NCBI GenBank assembly: GCA_016195965.1
Contig: JACPYR010000095.1
Coordinates: 1-64,000, forward strand
From: Nitrosomonadales bacterium
GTDB lineage: Bacteria > Pseudomonadota > Gammaproteobacteria > Burkholderiales > Gallionellaceae
DNA length: 64,000 bases
Reading direction: 5' to 3'
Shown piece after piece: positions 9,426 to 18,038 of the stretch. The notes beneath the pieces were generated by a model. That model saw nothing but the letters and a program-made list of their open reading frames with translations, made no database searches and was not told where the DNA came from. Each line of letters begins with the position of its first letter. The first letter of the stretch is position 1. Made by a program: the position numbers and the translations under genes.

Positions 9426-11849
9426 TTATTTGCGTGAACGCTTGCGCACGGTCTTGGTGTGTTCCGACTCCTGACAGGCGCGGCGGTAGGCCTGCAAGGT
9501 TTTCTGCGCGTGGCCCAGCACGCTGCCGCGCGGGTAGCTGCCCGTAGCGTTCGCGTTGCCTGCGGGCAGGCCGGTGAGCAGCGCTATGCCCGCCGTGATG
9601 TGCTCGGCTGTGTGGATATGGAACAGGCCTTGTTCGACGGCGGCGACGACACGGCGTTCCAGCATCAGGTGGCGGCGGTTGCGGCTTGGGATCAGCACGC
9701 CCTGGCTGCCGTCCAGCCCGGCCTTTTCGCATACGCGGAAATAACCTTCGATCTTTTCGTTGACGCCGCCTACCGGCAACACCTCGCCGTGCTGGTTGAC
9801 CGCGCCGGTCACCGCGATGCCTTGTTTGAGCGGCAGGCCGGATAGCGCCGAGAGCAAGGCATACAGTTCGGCGCAGGAAGCCGAGTCGCCTTCCACACCG
9901 TTGTATTCCTGCTCGAACACGATGGAAGCGTTGAGCGCGAGCGGGGCGTTGCGGGAGAATAGCGCGGACAGGTAGTTTTGCAGGATCAGCACGCCCTTGT
10001 CGTGGATAGGCCCGGACATCTCCACCTCGCGCTCGATGTTGAGCAGGCCATCCTCGCCTGCATGCGTGCGCGCCGAGATGCGCACCGGATAGCCGAAACG
10101 GTAATCGCCCAGATCGACCTGCGTCAGCCCGTTGAGCTGGCCGATTTTTTCGCCCTGCACGGCGATCAGCAAATCTCCTTCGGCAATCGCCTCCTGCATG
10201 CGCTGGTCCGGGTAGTCGTGGCGTTTGATGCGCGCGCTCAGCGCCGCCTCCACATCCCGTTCTTCGATCAGTTGCCCGTTGCGGGCGCCGCACAATGCGG
10301 CGCTTTCCATCACCAGCGCCTCGGTGCGGCCGAAGATCGCGCTCTGGCGCGACTGGTCGTCCACATCGCGGTGTCCGTCTTCCAGCAGGCGTGCGACCGC
10401 AGCGGCGGAAAAATGCGGCAGCCCCAGATCGCGGCAGGTGTGCGCGAGGAAGATAGCCGAAGCGCGCCGGGTCTCGTCGCTGGACGAAAAGCGCTCGGCA
10501 AAATCCACCTTGACGCGGAAATGGCGCGCGAACTCAGGGTCTTCTTCCTGCAATTCGTAATACAGTTCGCGCGAGCCGATCAGCACGATCTTGACGTCGA
10601 TGTCCACCGGCTCCGGTTCGAGTGAAACGGTCGCGATCGGCGTGAATGTCGTACCCGGTTCTTCGATCTGCAAGCGACCGCTGCGCAAGAAGCGCCGCAG
10701 CTTTTCCCACACCAGGCCATCGGCGATCAGGTCGCGCAGGTGCAGCATCAGGAAGCCGCCATGCGCCTTATGCAGGCTGCCGGCGCGTATTCTCGAGAAA
10801 TCTGTCATCAGCACATCGTTTTCGGTCTGGTATTCGATGCTGCCGAACAGCGGGCGGTACAGCGGATTGTCTTCGACGATCACCGGCGCTCCCTCGCGCC
10901 CGTCGTTGTCCACGATCACATTGACACGGTAGCGCGACAGCACCGTGCTCAATGCCTCGCGGCGAATCTCGTCATCGCTATCGGATACCTTAAACAGCTC
11001 CAGATTGTCGAGCACGTCGTGCATCACCTGATCCAGATAAGCGCCGAGCTTGACCGTATCCTTGATCTGCTTCTTCAGTCCGATGCGGATTTCCTGCAAT
11101 TCATGCTCCAGCAGCGGCTTGACCACCTGGCGGCGCAATGCCGCCAGGGCTTCGTTCATCACCCGTTCCATAGGCCGGGTTTTTTCGAAATAACGGGCGA
11201 TCTCCGCGCGCAGCTCCTGTTCGGCCTGTGCGATTTCGGCTCGACGCTCCTTGGGCAGGGCCAGCACTTCATCCTCGGTATAGGCGCGGCCTTTTTTTCC
11301 CAGCAGCGTGAACAGGATATGGCCGGTTTCGCGGTGCATCGTGAAGCTGCGCGCTTCGGCAAATGCTTCGAGCTCGGCGTAGGCCTGACCTTCTTCCGCC
11401 TTGTGGGTTTTTTCGATGCGTTCGCTTTCGGCCTTGAAATCCTGTCCGTCCAGACGTAGCGGAATTTCCCGTTGCAGCGTCTTGATCATCTGCGCCATCA
11501 GTTGCCGCAGTAGCCGTCCTTGCCCGGCGGGCAGGCGCAACGCGCGCGGGCGTTCCGGCGTGTCGAAGTTATGCAGATAGCACAAGTCGGGCGGTACGGC
11601 ACGGTTCGCGGCGGTGGCCTGCATCGCCTGCTTGAGCAGCGAAGAGCGCCCGCTGCCGACCTCGCCCAGCACAAACAGGTTGTAATCCGGCTGGTCCATG
11701 GAGAGGCCGAAGCGGGCAGCCATCTCCGCGCGCTCCTGGCCTATCCAGGGCAGCGTCTGCTCCAGCAATTCGGATGTATCGGAGAATCCCAGCGTGTCGG
11801 GGACGATGGTGAGGCGCAGCTCGGCGGGTGTCAGTTCAGATGTCGGCAT
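9426..11849 (-). CDS. Lon-like ATP-dependent protease (AAA_32 + Lon proteolytic domain)
   Basis: An 807-residue protein. The N-terminal region holds a nucleotide-binding motif GEVGSGRSSLLKQ, with Arg where classical Walker A has Lys (something I associate with this branch of Lon-like proteins), then a long helical insert (about 130-260). The C-terminal Lon protease domain contains GDSASCAE with the catalytic Ser and GGVNEKIEGYF with the catalytic Lys. It belongs to the COG1067-type group, distinct from housekeeping LonA. Cytoplasmic; the substrates are unknown. It sits 28 bp upstream of polX on the same strand, so co-transcription is likely. Confidence 0.88.
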   Translation of the reverse strand: MPTSELTPAELRLTIVPDTLGFSDTSELLEQTLPWIGQERAEMAARFGLSMDQPDYNLFVLGEVGSGRSSLLKQAMQATAANRAVPPDLCYLHNFDTPERPRALRLPAGQGRLLRQLMAQMIKTLQREIPLRLDGQDFKAESERIEKTHKAEEGQAYAELEAFAEARSFTMHRETGHILFTLLGKKGRAYTEDEVLALPKERRAEIAQAEQELRAEIARYFEKTRPMERVMNEALAALRRQVVKPLLEHELQEIRIGLKKQIKDTVKLGAYLDQVMHDVLDNLELFKVSDSDDEIRREALSTVLSRYRVNVIVDNDGREGAPVIVEDNPLYRPLFGSIEYQTENDVLMTDFSRIRAGSLHKAHGGFLMLHLRDLIADGLVWEKLRRFLRSGRLQIEEPGTTFTPIATVSLEPEPVDIDVKIVLIGSRELYYELQEEDPEFARHFRVKVDFAERFSSSDETRRASAIFLAHTCRDLGLPHFSAAAVARLLEDGHRDVDDQSRQSAIFGRTEALVMESAALCGARNGQLIEERDVEAALSARIKRHDYPDQRMQEAIAEGDLLIAVQGEKIGQLNGLTQVDLGDYRFGYPVRISARTHAGEDGLLNIEREVEMSGPIHDKGVLILQNYLSALFSRNAPLALNASIVFEQEYNGVEGDSASCAELYALLSALSGLPLKQGIAVTGAVNQHGEVLPVGGVNEKIEGYFRVCEKAGLDGSQGVLIPSRNRRHLMLERRVVAAVEQGLFHIHTAEHITAGIALLTGLPAGNANATGSYPRGSVLGHAQKTLQAYRRACQESEHTKTVRKRSRK

Positions 11850-12414
11850 ATTATTTTTCAGCTTGTGTACCGGGCGATCTCGTCTGTTTGGAATTAAACG
11901 CCTTATGCGGATTTATCGCAACAGGGATTTGCGAGATGGGTAACGTGAAATTCGCGTAGCGATTCGTTTGCCCCCTCTCCCTCCGGGGGATAACCAGCGA
12001 CTTGTCCGCTTGCGGATTTAGTCGAATGGCTAATAGTTTTATCAGGGTTGGGGTGGGGGAGTACAAAGTTAAATCCGCCGGAGGTAGTCCGGCAGCCAAG
12101 TCCGTTAGTGGTGAGGTATCAATCCATGAACGACAACATACGACATCAAAGTCGCGGGGTGCTAAACCGCCGATCATGCAGAATGCAAAGCGCCAATTTC
12201 CTCTTTCGCACCGGTTTTACCTTACACCAAACTGAAAGCTCCCGTTAGTCGGCGATTGGTCACCCTTTGTCCGCATTTCAATTGCAGTTGTATAAAAAAT
12301 CAATATTGTGCGCCTGGTCGTACGGCAAGTTCATTTCATGCCACTCACGTTGGACATCACAGCGAACGGGTGCTGAGCTTGACGAACAACAAGTTCGAAT
12401 AATCAAGGAGCGAA
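11850..12414. other. Gene-free gap with dispersed repeat blocks
   Basis: No credible gene is seen here. Short frames exist on both strands, but they consist of repeat translations. The gap contains, in order, a block also present near 46938 (TAACGTGAAATTCGCGTAGC), hairpin repeat copy 2, and a block near 12090-12165 (around TCAATCCATGAACGACAACA) that recurs in inverted orientation near 15232-15292. The last 150 bp lead into the exported-protein gene, including an inverted GAACGGGTGCTGAGC/CAAGTTCG stretch. Confidence 0.7.
11990..12044 (+). repeat. Intergenic hairpin repeat, copy 2
   Basis: Same family as 4258. The outer stem is CGAC/GTCG; the inner stem is TCCGC/GCGGA, different in sequence from other copies but perfectly paired. 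The tail TAGTTTTATCAG is conserved. Confidence 0.85.
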
Positions 12415-13719
12415 ATGATGGTTACGCCAACGTTAAATGCAACAAGATTTGTTCAATCTGTCTCACTGACCCTTGCGCTGTATTTTTCTATCATCGTGAT
12501 TTTGTCGATGACTATGATCAAGCCGGCTCATGCCTCGGGAAATGTTTTTCCGATTCAAGCCCCCAACAATGTCGGCTTCTTGCCCGCTTATATATTACAG
12601 TTCTTGTCTGTATCAGGGACTCTGGCTGAAATGCAGGCTGCCTATAATGCTTGGTTAGCTCTGCCTACTACTGTTTGCCGTAACCAGTATGGCCCCGTCA
12701 ACTGTGGTGATATCTCCCCATTTTCCAGCGTGGTTACTGGGCCATTTTACACGCTATGTCCTGCGGGATATGTGAGTGGCGGGCATGACTGCCATCTGAT
12801 ATACCCGATATCAACATGTCCACCCCATTCCACCGGCGCGCCCGCCACCAATCCGACTTCTTGCACCTGTGACGACCCCTATGTGCCCGACCCTACACAC
12901 TCAAATTGTATTTTGGATCAATACACGCTCTCGTTGCGAATCGTGCCCGGGCAAGTTGAGCCTGGCAAGCAGGCAACTGTCATCGCCACAGTCATCAACA
13001 CCGTGACCCAGAAGCCCGCAGCGGGCGTGGCGGTGAGCATCAAGGTCGATGTGGATGCTGGCACTGGCGGGCACGCTCATCATGACGCTGCTCGCCCAAA
13101 GGGTTCCCTGAGCGGAGGCGGAAGCACCGGGCCGGACGGCACCGTCAGCTTCACCTTCATGGCACCGGAGGTGTCCGGCACCCACACCTTCACCGCTCAA
13201 TGCGACAGCCCCACCTGCACCAACAACCCGGTAACGGCCAAGATTAAGGTCAAGGTGGATGGGTTGGAGCTGATTACGGCTTCGCCTTACTATGCGCTCC
13301 AGGATTCGGCGGGAAAGGTGATCGGTGCGGTCAAGAACAAGCATTCAGATAACCACTACCTGACGAACGCTGCGATAAAGAAATTGAAGGATTTTGCTGA
13401 AAGATATAATGGCACCGTTCTTCCCGGCGCAAAGTTATACCTCAATGACGCCAGCTTGGTGTGGGGTGGGCTGTTCGACGTGGGGAGCACCCCCTGGAAA
13501 TCGCCGCATACCGCGCATGACCGGGGAAGGTCAATCGACATCCGCGCCGAAAACAGCGGCGGCCAGTATGAGGGCGCGGTGCCGTTTGCATATTTCGACG
13601 ACACCATAAAAGCGGCTGCGGACGCACATGCCAGAGCAGCGCTGCACTGCCAGGGCAGCATAGTTACAGCAGTTTGCTTGGGCATACCATACAACCGTCA
13701 CTTCCATGTCGACTTTTAG
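12415..13719 (+). CDS. Exported protein with Ig-like region and LAS/M15-type peptidase signature
   Basis: A 434-residue exported protein. The signal sequence is long (about 1-40, membrane stretch LALYFSIIVILSMTMI, ending AHA). Residues 90-170 are Cys-rich; about 172-285 resemble a bacterial Ig-like/carrier domain (VPGQVEPGKQATVIATV ... GTHTFTAQC). The C-terminus has H368-xx-G371-xxx-D375 and H429-x-H431, the zinc-ligand pattern of LAS peptidases (VanY/DD-carboxypeptidase M15 family). A secreted cell-wall or peptide hydrolase is therefore inferred; the overall protein is not recognised. The start follows AAGGAGCGAA. The next gene starts 9 bp downstream, pointing to a two-gene operon. Confidence 0.8.
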   Translation: MMVTPTLNATRFVQSVSLTLALYFSIIVILSMTMIKPAHASGNVFPIQAPNNVGFLPAYILQFLSVSGTLAEMQAAYNAWLALPTTVCRNQYGPVNCGDISPFSSVVTGPFYTLCPAGYVSGGHDCHLIYPISTCPPHSTGAPATNPTSCTCDDPYVPDPTHSNCILDQYTLSLRIVPGQVEPGKQATVIATVINTVTQKPAAGVAVSIKVDVDAGTGGHAHHDAARPKGSLSGGGSTGPDGTVSFTFMAPEVSGTHTFTAQCDSPTCTNNPVTAKIKVKVDGLELITASPYYALQDSAGKVIGAVKNKHSDNHYLTNAAIKKLKDFAERYNGTVLPGAKLYLNDASLVWGGLFDVGSTPWKSPHTAHDRGRSIDIRAENSGGQYEGAVPFAYFDDTIKAAADAHARAALHCQGSIVTAVCLGIPYNRHFHVDF

Positions 13720-13728
13720 GAGACCGCA

Positions 13729-14814
13729 ATGAAAACATCCCGCAAGCTGTTAACCGGCATCGCGACATTGGCAATATCGCTTCATGCGCACGCCTATCCG
13801 GGCGAAAGCATCGTGCTCGATCCCGCCACCGGGAATTACACCATCACCTACCGGGGCGACTCGAATTCGACCGACCTGTCGCAGACGGTATTCGTCCCCT
13901 CCACCAAGGTCGTGCCGTCCATCCGTTCCGGTTTCCACTTGGGGGAAAAAAGCGCTATCGTCTACCGCTATACCGTGTCCAACGGCACAACGGCGAAACA
14001 GGCCATCGTCAGCGTGGTGCTGGACCAGATCATCGACCCCATCGTCGGCGAGTTGCCGTTTCCACTCGATCAAAATGAAACTAAGGAAAATATTGACGCA
14101 TACAGAGCGGCTACCAAGGCAGCGCTCTCTACCCCAGCCAACTGGTACGGAAGTATCATTCGTGTAACCAACGAAGACGGTAGCAAATTGAACCGAGTCG
14201 CTTGGAGGCCCAAACCCCCGATTAGAATGGGTGGCATTCCGGCCGGTCACACGTTAACCGGCTTCGGTTTCAGCAGCGTGGATTTGCCGGGCGTAGGGCC
14301 GTCCCAGATGGATGGTTTGGGTGAGGTTCTTGGCTTTCCCGACGAAGGGCCGATAGAAAGCAGCGCCATCAAGGCTGAACTGGACCGGATACGTGACAAC
14401 GACTTCGTCACTCGCCCCGCCGCCGTTCCCACCATCGCCGTGCCTGTGCCATTCAACGCCGCCGTATTGCTGGAACGCATCCAGACCCAGATGCACACCT
14501 GGATAGGCATGAAGCTGCTCGACCCAACCTTCTCATCCCAGCTCGACCGCTACTTCCAGTCCGCGATCAGCGCCTACCGCCTGAACCAGCCCAAGGTCGG
14601 CAAGAAACAAATCGAGACGATGCGCGAACTCATCGAAAAAGAGCACCAGGACCTGGGCCACGACGAGGAACATGACAGCGACAAGAGTCAGGAGAAAAAC
14701 GACGACAGGCAATCCGCGCTGATCGGCCGCCTAGCCGCTCGCGTGTTGGACTTCGATCTCAAGTATGTATTGAAGCGCATGGATGATGATGAAGATCGTG
14801 GACATAAAAAATAG
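13729..14814 (+). CDS. Exported hypothetical protein, partner of the peptidase-like gene
   Basis: A 361-residue protein with an N-terminal signal peptide (MKTSRKLLTGIATLAISLHA, cleavage near AYP). The body has beta-rich stretches up to about residue 200, and the last 60 residues are highly charged (HDEEHDSDKSQEKNDD and a C-terminal DDDEDRGHKK). I recognise no domain. It lies 9 bp after the peptidase-like gene with an AGGAG ribosome site overlapping that stop region, so the two secreted products are probably made together. Confidence 0.75.
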   Translation: MKTSRKLLTGIATLAISLHAHAYPGESIVLDPATGNYTITYRGDSNSTDLSQTVFVPSTKVVPSIRSGFHLGEKSAIVYRYTVSNGTTAKQAIVSVVLDQIIDPIVGELPFPLDQNETKENIDAYRAATKAALSTPANWYGSIIRVTNEDGSKLNRVAWRPKPPIRMGGIPAGHTLTGFGFSSVDLPGVGPSQMDGLGEVLGFPDEGPIESSAIKAELDRIRDNDFVTRPAAVPTIAVPVPFNAAVLLERIQTQMHTWIGMKLLDPTFSSQLDRYFQSAISAYRLNQPKVGKKQIETMRELIEKEHQDLGHDEEHDSDKSQEKNDDRQSALIGRLAARVLDFDLKYVLKRMDDDEDRGHKK

Positions 14815-14913
14815 CCTGTGCTTATAAACACTAGCGAGATGATAGAACGTCCGCTATCAGGAAATGCAAAGACAGCAAAGTGTCGTTAGCAGAAACTTGT
14901 GAACGACTGCAAA

Positions 14914-14935
14914 GGTGGGCAACTTGTTGCCCACC
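14914..14935 (+). terminator. Candidate terminator hairpin after the exported-protein operon
   Basis: A perfect 9-bp stem GGTGGGCAA/TTGCCCACC with a 4-nt loop lies 100 bp after the operon. A run of six T occurs only about 25 bp further on, so termination is plausible but not certain. Confidence 0.45.
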
Positions 14936-15291
14936 CGATTTGAGGTTTTGGGTTTCGCTTTTTTCCCCTGTGCGCCGCCGAGTCGCGCAGGCTGGTCAGG
15001 GGATGTCGGCGAGGAAGCTTTGCATAGCCAATCGACTAAGCTGGCAAATGACGCCAGCCAAGTCGCTGGTTATGTTTAAGCACGTGGACGGGTAGCGGAT
15101 CGTGCGAGTTCCGCAGCCGCCTGACCAGTCGAGCAACGCAGGGTACCCCGCAGGGGCGGGAAACCGGGGCGGCGTTTCTTTAGTTCCTTTCTTTAGCCGG
15201 ATAAAGAAAGGAACCGGCGTGCGGGGCCGCACCCCGGGACTTTGATTTTGCATGTTGTTGTTCATGGTTCGATATCTAACCACGAACGGCC
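14936..15291. repeat. Mosaic of dispersed repeats
   Basis: This gene-free stretch contains hairpin repeat copy 3 (15021-15074, reverse), a perfect 13-bp stem GTTCCTTTCTTTA/TAAAGAAAGGAAC with a GCCGGA loop (15183-15214), and a block at 15232-15292 that is the inverted counterpart of 12090-12165. A 95-codon frame across it reads only repeat sequence, so I do not call a gene. Confidence 0.7.
15021..15074 (-). repeat. Intergenic hairpin repeat, copy 3
   Basis: Reverse-oriented member of the family at 4258. The inner stem GCTGGC/GCCAGC is perfect, the next stem is CGAC/GTCG, and the tail is ATGCAAAGCT, shared only with the copy at 47082 (subfamily B). Confidence 0.85.
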
Positions 15292-15804
15292 TTATTTTTG
15301 CGGATCAATAGTTAGGATCATATGCCATGCCTCCAGCTTCTGTTCATATCGCAACGACGCATGCGCCGGGCTGGTCGAAGGCAGTCGCTGATAATGCAGC
15401 GACAGATGTTCGAGCGATGGCAGGACATGCTTGCGGAAGCATTGTTCGGCCATCGCGCCATTGAAGAAGACCTGGGTGATGTGCGGATGTTGGGCGAAGA
15501 AGTCCGCGAAATCGTTGGCGCGGATCGAGTCCGCCTCGATGTCGGCATCCAGGCTGCCGTGGCGCGTGCAGCAGGCGAGCACATCCCATAGCGCGATGCC
15601 GGCGGACTTCAGTTTTCGGATGCGCGTTTGATAGGGCAAGGCTGGGGCTGCGCCGACCAGCTCGCCCATAATGGGCCAGAAAGCGTTGCGCGGATGCGCG
15701 TAATATTGCCCGGCGCGCAGCGATTCCTTGCCCGGCATGCTGCCGAGTATCAGGATATGCGCGCTTGGGTTTTCGATAGGCGGGAAGCTCTGGACTTGTG
15801 GCAC
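15292..15804 (-). CDS. DNA-deoxyinosine/mismatch uracil glycosylase (MUG-like)
   Basis: A 170-residue uracil-DNA-glycosylase-superfamily protein. The family motif HILILGSMPGKESL lies near the N-terminus, followed by YYAHPRNAFWPIMGEL and the C-terminal STSPAHASL. These match the DNA-deoxyinosine glycosylase branch, which removes hypoxanthine/uracil-type lesions in base-excision repair. The GTG at 15804, five bases after the upstream hydrolase stop, is the likely start. A longer frame runs back into the hydrolase gene, but that extension is just the hydrolase DNA read in another frame. The two genes are probably translationally coupled. Confidence 0.85.
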   Translation of the reverse strand: MPQVQSFPPIENPSAHILILGSMPGKESLRAGQYYAHPRNAFWPIMGELVGAAPALPYQTRIRKLKSAGIALWDVLACCTRHGSLDADIEADSIRANDFADFFAQHPHITQVFFNGAMAEQCFRKHVLPSLEHLSLHYQRLPSTSPAHASLRYEQKLEAWHMILTIDPQK

Positions 15805-15809
15805 GTCGG

Positions 15810-16436
15810 TTATAAATGCTGTGAGAACCAGTCTGCCGCGTGATTTGCCGCCTGTTGCAGCGTGCCGGGTTCCTCGAACAAATGCGTCGCACCGGGAATC
15901 AGCACCAGTTCTTTTTCGCAGTTGAGCAGCGCATCGGCCTGCTGGTTCAGCTCGATCACGCCGTAGTCCGCCGCGCCTACGATCAGCAGTGTCGGCGCGG
16001 TCACGCGACGCAGTGCGATTGCTCCGGCCAGGTCGGGGCGTCCGCCGCGCGACACCACGGCGGCGATCTTGCTGCCCATTTGCGCTGCGGCCTGTAACGC
16101 CGCAGCCGCACCGGTGCTGGCGCCGAAATACCCAAAATGCAGGGCTTGCGTGCCCGGATTGTTTTGCAGCCACGCAGTCGCCGCGAGCAGGCGTTGCGTG
16201 AGCAGCGCAATGTCGAAGCGCGTCTCATAATTCTGATCTTCCGCGCGCGTCAGCAGGTCGAACAGCAGCGTGCCGATGCCGCGTTGCTGCAGCACTTCGG
16301 CGACAAAAGTGTTGCGCGGGCTGAAGCGGCTGCTGCCGCTGCCGTGGGCGAACAGTACGACGCCCCTGGTAGAGGGCGGCAGGATCAGTTCGCCATCAAG
16401 TTCAACGTGTCCTGCTGGAAAATGAACGGTACTCAT
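15810..16436 (-). CDS. Dienelactone-hydrolase-family alpha/beta hydrolase
   Basis: A 208-residue alpha/beta hydrolase. The nucleophile elbow is GYFGASTGAAAAL (Ser), the acid is in LLIVGAADYGVIELN and the base in GATHLFEEPGT. The oxyanion-region motif VVLFAHGSGSSRFSPRN near residue 30 is typical of the family, which hydrolyses ester or lactone bonds in the cytoplasm. The ATG at 16436 follows GGGAGGAACAAC. It is first of a pair with the glycosylase gene. Confidence 0.85.
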   Translation of the reverse strand: MSTVHFPAGHVELDGELILPPSTRGVVLFAHGSGSSRFSPRNTFVAEVLQQRGIGTLLFDLLTRAEDQNYETRFDIALLTQRLLAATAWLQNNPGTQALHFGYFGASTGAAAALQAAAQMGSKIAAVVSRGGRPDLAGAIALRRVTAPTLLIVGAADYGVIELNQQADALLNCEKELVLIPGATHLFEEPGTLQQAANHAADWFSQHL

Positions 16437-16571
16437 GTTGTTCCTCCCTTCACGATTGGGATGCGTTGCCAGCCAATTTCGATTTTGGCATGGCGATCCC
16501 ATAGCTGGAATGCGGGCAGATATGGAACCAGAGGGGCGGCGGTGATATTCCCCCCGATTGCGCTAGCCTGT

Positions 16572-16634
16572 CCTGATGAAACTACTAGCTAATCCACTAG
16601 GCTGTTAAAAGCCAACAGCCAAGTGGCTGGTTAT
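16572..16634 (-). repeat. Intergenic hairpin repeat, copy 4
   Basis: Reverse-oriented member. The inner stem GGCTGTT/AACAGCC is perfect (7 bp), the next stem is CCAC/GTGG, and the tail is TAGTTTCATCAG. It sits between the hydrolase gene and the 29-residue membrane-peptide gene. Confidence 0.85.
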
Positions 16635-16707
16635 GAGCCTGTCGCAGGACTCCATCCGGGCTGCCTGTTTGGCTGCGCCAATGGCTGGGAAATCAATTCA
16701 CGGGCAA

Positions 16708-16797
16708 TTAATGGCCGGGGAAAAAAACAAATCCCAGCACACCGAGAATCAAAACCATTGCGATGAAAAGCATGATGCTGCGCCAGATGTTGCTCAT
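16708..16797 (-). CDS. 29-residue single-pass membrane peptide
   Basis: A short gene encoding MSNIWRSIMLFIAMVLILGV followed by LGFVFFPGH and a TAA stop. An excellent ribosome site (GGAAAGGAG, 6 nt before the ATG) precedes it. Residues 8-26 form one hydrophobic helix with a short charged N-terminus and a C-terminal PGH. It lies on the same strand as amrS but downstream of amrS and the repeat-rich gap separates it from the hydrolase. The function is unknown; small bacterial membrane peptides often regulate larger membrane proteins or act in stress responses. Confidence 0.65.
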   Translation of the reverse strand: MSNIWRSIMLFIAMVLILGVLGFVFFPGH

Positions 16798-16843
16798 GAT
16801 ATTCTCCTTTCCAGAATAGGTCATGCGCCCTGCGCGATCATTT

Positions 16844-17944
16844 TCACGCCATGACGCCTGACATGACAACGGGAATGCGCCGCGCGCCGAAGGCCTGGCC
16901 GAATTTCCCGAAACGTCCGGCGATCTGTGCGTTGCAATCCGGGCAGTGGCCGTCGGGGGTGAGGCGGTAATTGTTTATTTCATACCAGTCGCGTTCGATC
17001 AGCTTGGCGTGGCAGGAAGGGCAGAATGTGGTGTCGCCCTCGATGTTGTGCACGTTGCCGGTATAGACGTAATGCAGCCCGGCATCCAGCGCGATGTTGC
17101 GCGCGCGGGTCAGCGTGGCCGGAGGAGTTGCCGGAACATCGGCCATTTTCCAGTCCGGGTGGAACGCGGAAAAATGCAGCGGCACGTCGGGGCCGAGTTC
17201 CTGGCTTACCCATTTCGACAGCGCGGCGAGTTCGGTGTCGGAGTCGTTGTGGCCGGGAATCAGCAGCGTGGTGATCTCCAGCCAGCAATCGGTTTCGTGA
17301 TGCACGTAAGCCAGTGTGTCCAGGATCGGTTGGAGGTGCGAGCCGGTGAGCTTGACGTAGAACTCGTCGGTAAACGCCTTCAAGTCGACGTTGGCGGCGT
17401 CCATCTTGGCGTAGAACTCGCGGCGCGGCGCATCGTGGATGTAGCCCGCGGTGACCGCAACGGTCTGGATGCCGTGGGCATGACAGGCATCGGCGGCATC
17501 CATCGCATATTCGGCGAAGATCACCGGGTCGTTGTAGGTGAACGCGACGCTCTTGCTGTCGTATTTTTTGGCTGCCAGCGCGATGGCTTCAGGGGTGGCA
17601 CGGTCCATCAGCCTGTCCATGTCGCGCGACTTGGAGATATCCCAGTTCTGGCAGAATTTGCAGGCGAGGTTGCATCCTGCCGTGCCGAACGAGAACACGC
17701 TGGAACCGGGATAGAAATGGTACAGCGGTTTTTTCTCGATAGGGTCGATGCAGAAACCCGAGGAGCGACCGTAGGTGGTGAGCACCATTTGCCCGTTTGC
17801 GACGCCGCGCACGAAGCACGCGCCGCGCTGGCCTTCGTGCAGCTTGCAGTCGCGCGGGCACAGGTCGCACTGGATGCGTCCGTCATCCAGTTTGTGCCAG
17901 TATTTTGCCGGGTAGCGTTCGGCAATGCTGATAGCTTCATCCAT
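16844..17944 (-). CDS. amrS: AmmeMemoRadiSam system radical SAM enzyme
   Basis: A 366-residue radical SAM protein. The [4Fe-4S]/SAM motif is C91-xxx-C95-xx-C98 (CNLACKFC). An N-terminal Cys cluster (CDLCPRDCKL, then GACFVRG) and two C-terminal CxxC pairs (FCPSCHAKL, HCPDCNAQI) suggest extra metal sites. It is homologous to pyruvate-formate-lyase-activase-like proteins and always found with MEMO and AMMECR1 homologues, which lie immediately upstream. The reaction of the system is unknown to me. It is the third gene of the cassette, separated from amrA by 94 bp containing an inverted REP-like pair. Confidence 0.93.
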   Translation of the reverse strand: MDEAISIAERYPAKYWHKLDDGRIQCDLCPRDCKLHEGQRGACFVRGVANGQMVLTTYGRSSGFCIDPIEKKPLYHFYPGSSVFSFGTAGCNLACKFCQNWDISKSRDMDRLMDRATPEAIALAAKKYDSKSVAFTYNDPVIFAEYAMDAADACHAHGIQTVAVTAGYIHDAPRREFYAKMDAANVDLKAFTDEFYVKLTGSHLQPILDTLAYVHHETDCWLEITTLLIPGHNDSDTELAALSKWVSQELGPDVPLHFSAFHPDWKMADVPATPPATLTRARNIALDAGLHYVYTGNVHNIEGDTTFCPSCHAKLIERDWYEINNYRLTPDGHCPDCNAQIAGRFGKFGQAFGARRIPVVMSGVMA

Positions 17945-17979
17945 GTTGGTTCTCCTTGTCGCGTCTTTGCTAAGGTAAT

Positions 17980-18030
17980 GTGGAAGCGGCTTTAGCCACG
18001 AAGAGCAATCGCGGCTGAAGCCGCTCCCAC
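17980..18030. repeat. Inverted REP-like pair between amrS and amrA
   Basis: GTGGAAGCGGCTTTAGCC at 17980-17997 faces GGCTGAAGCCGCTCCCAC at 18013-18030. This is the widespread proteobacterial repeat type read as GTGGGAGCGGCTTCAGCC. It could fold as a long hairpin in the amr transcript. Confidence 0.75.
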
Positions 18031-18038
18031 AGTCAGCT

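Noticed and set aside
11851-12177. 108-codon minus-strand frame after the Lon-like gene
   Set aside because: It reads through dispersed repeats (hairpin copy 2 and others) and has no independent coding features.
15292-16173. 293-codon version of the glycosylase
   Set aside because: The first 120 codons are the hydrolase gene read in another frame (Arg/Ala-rich); the real protein starts near 15804.
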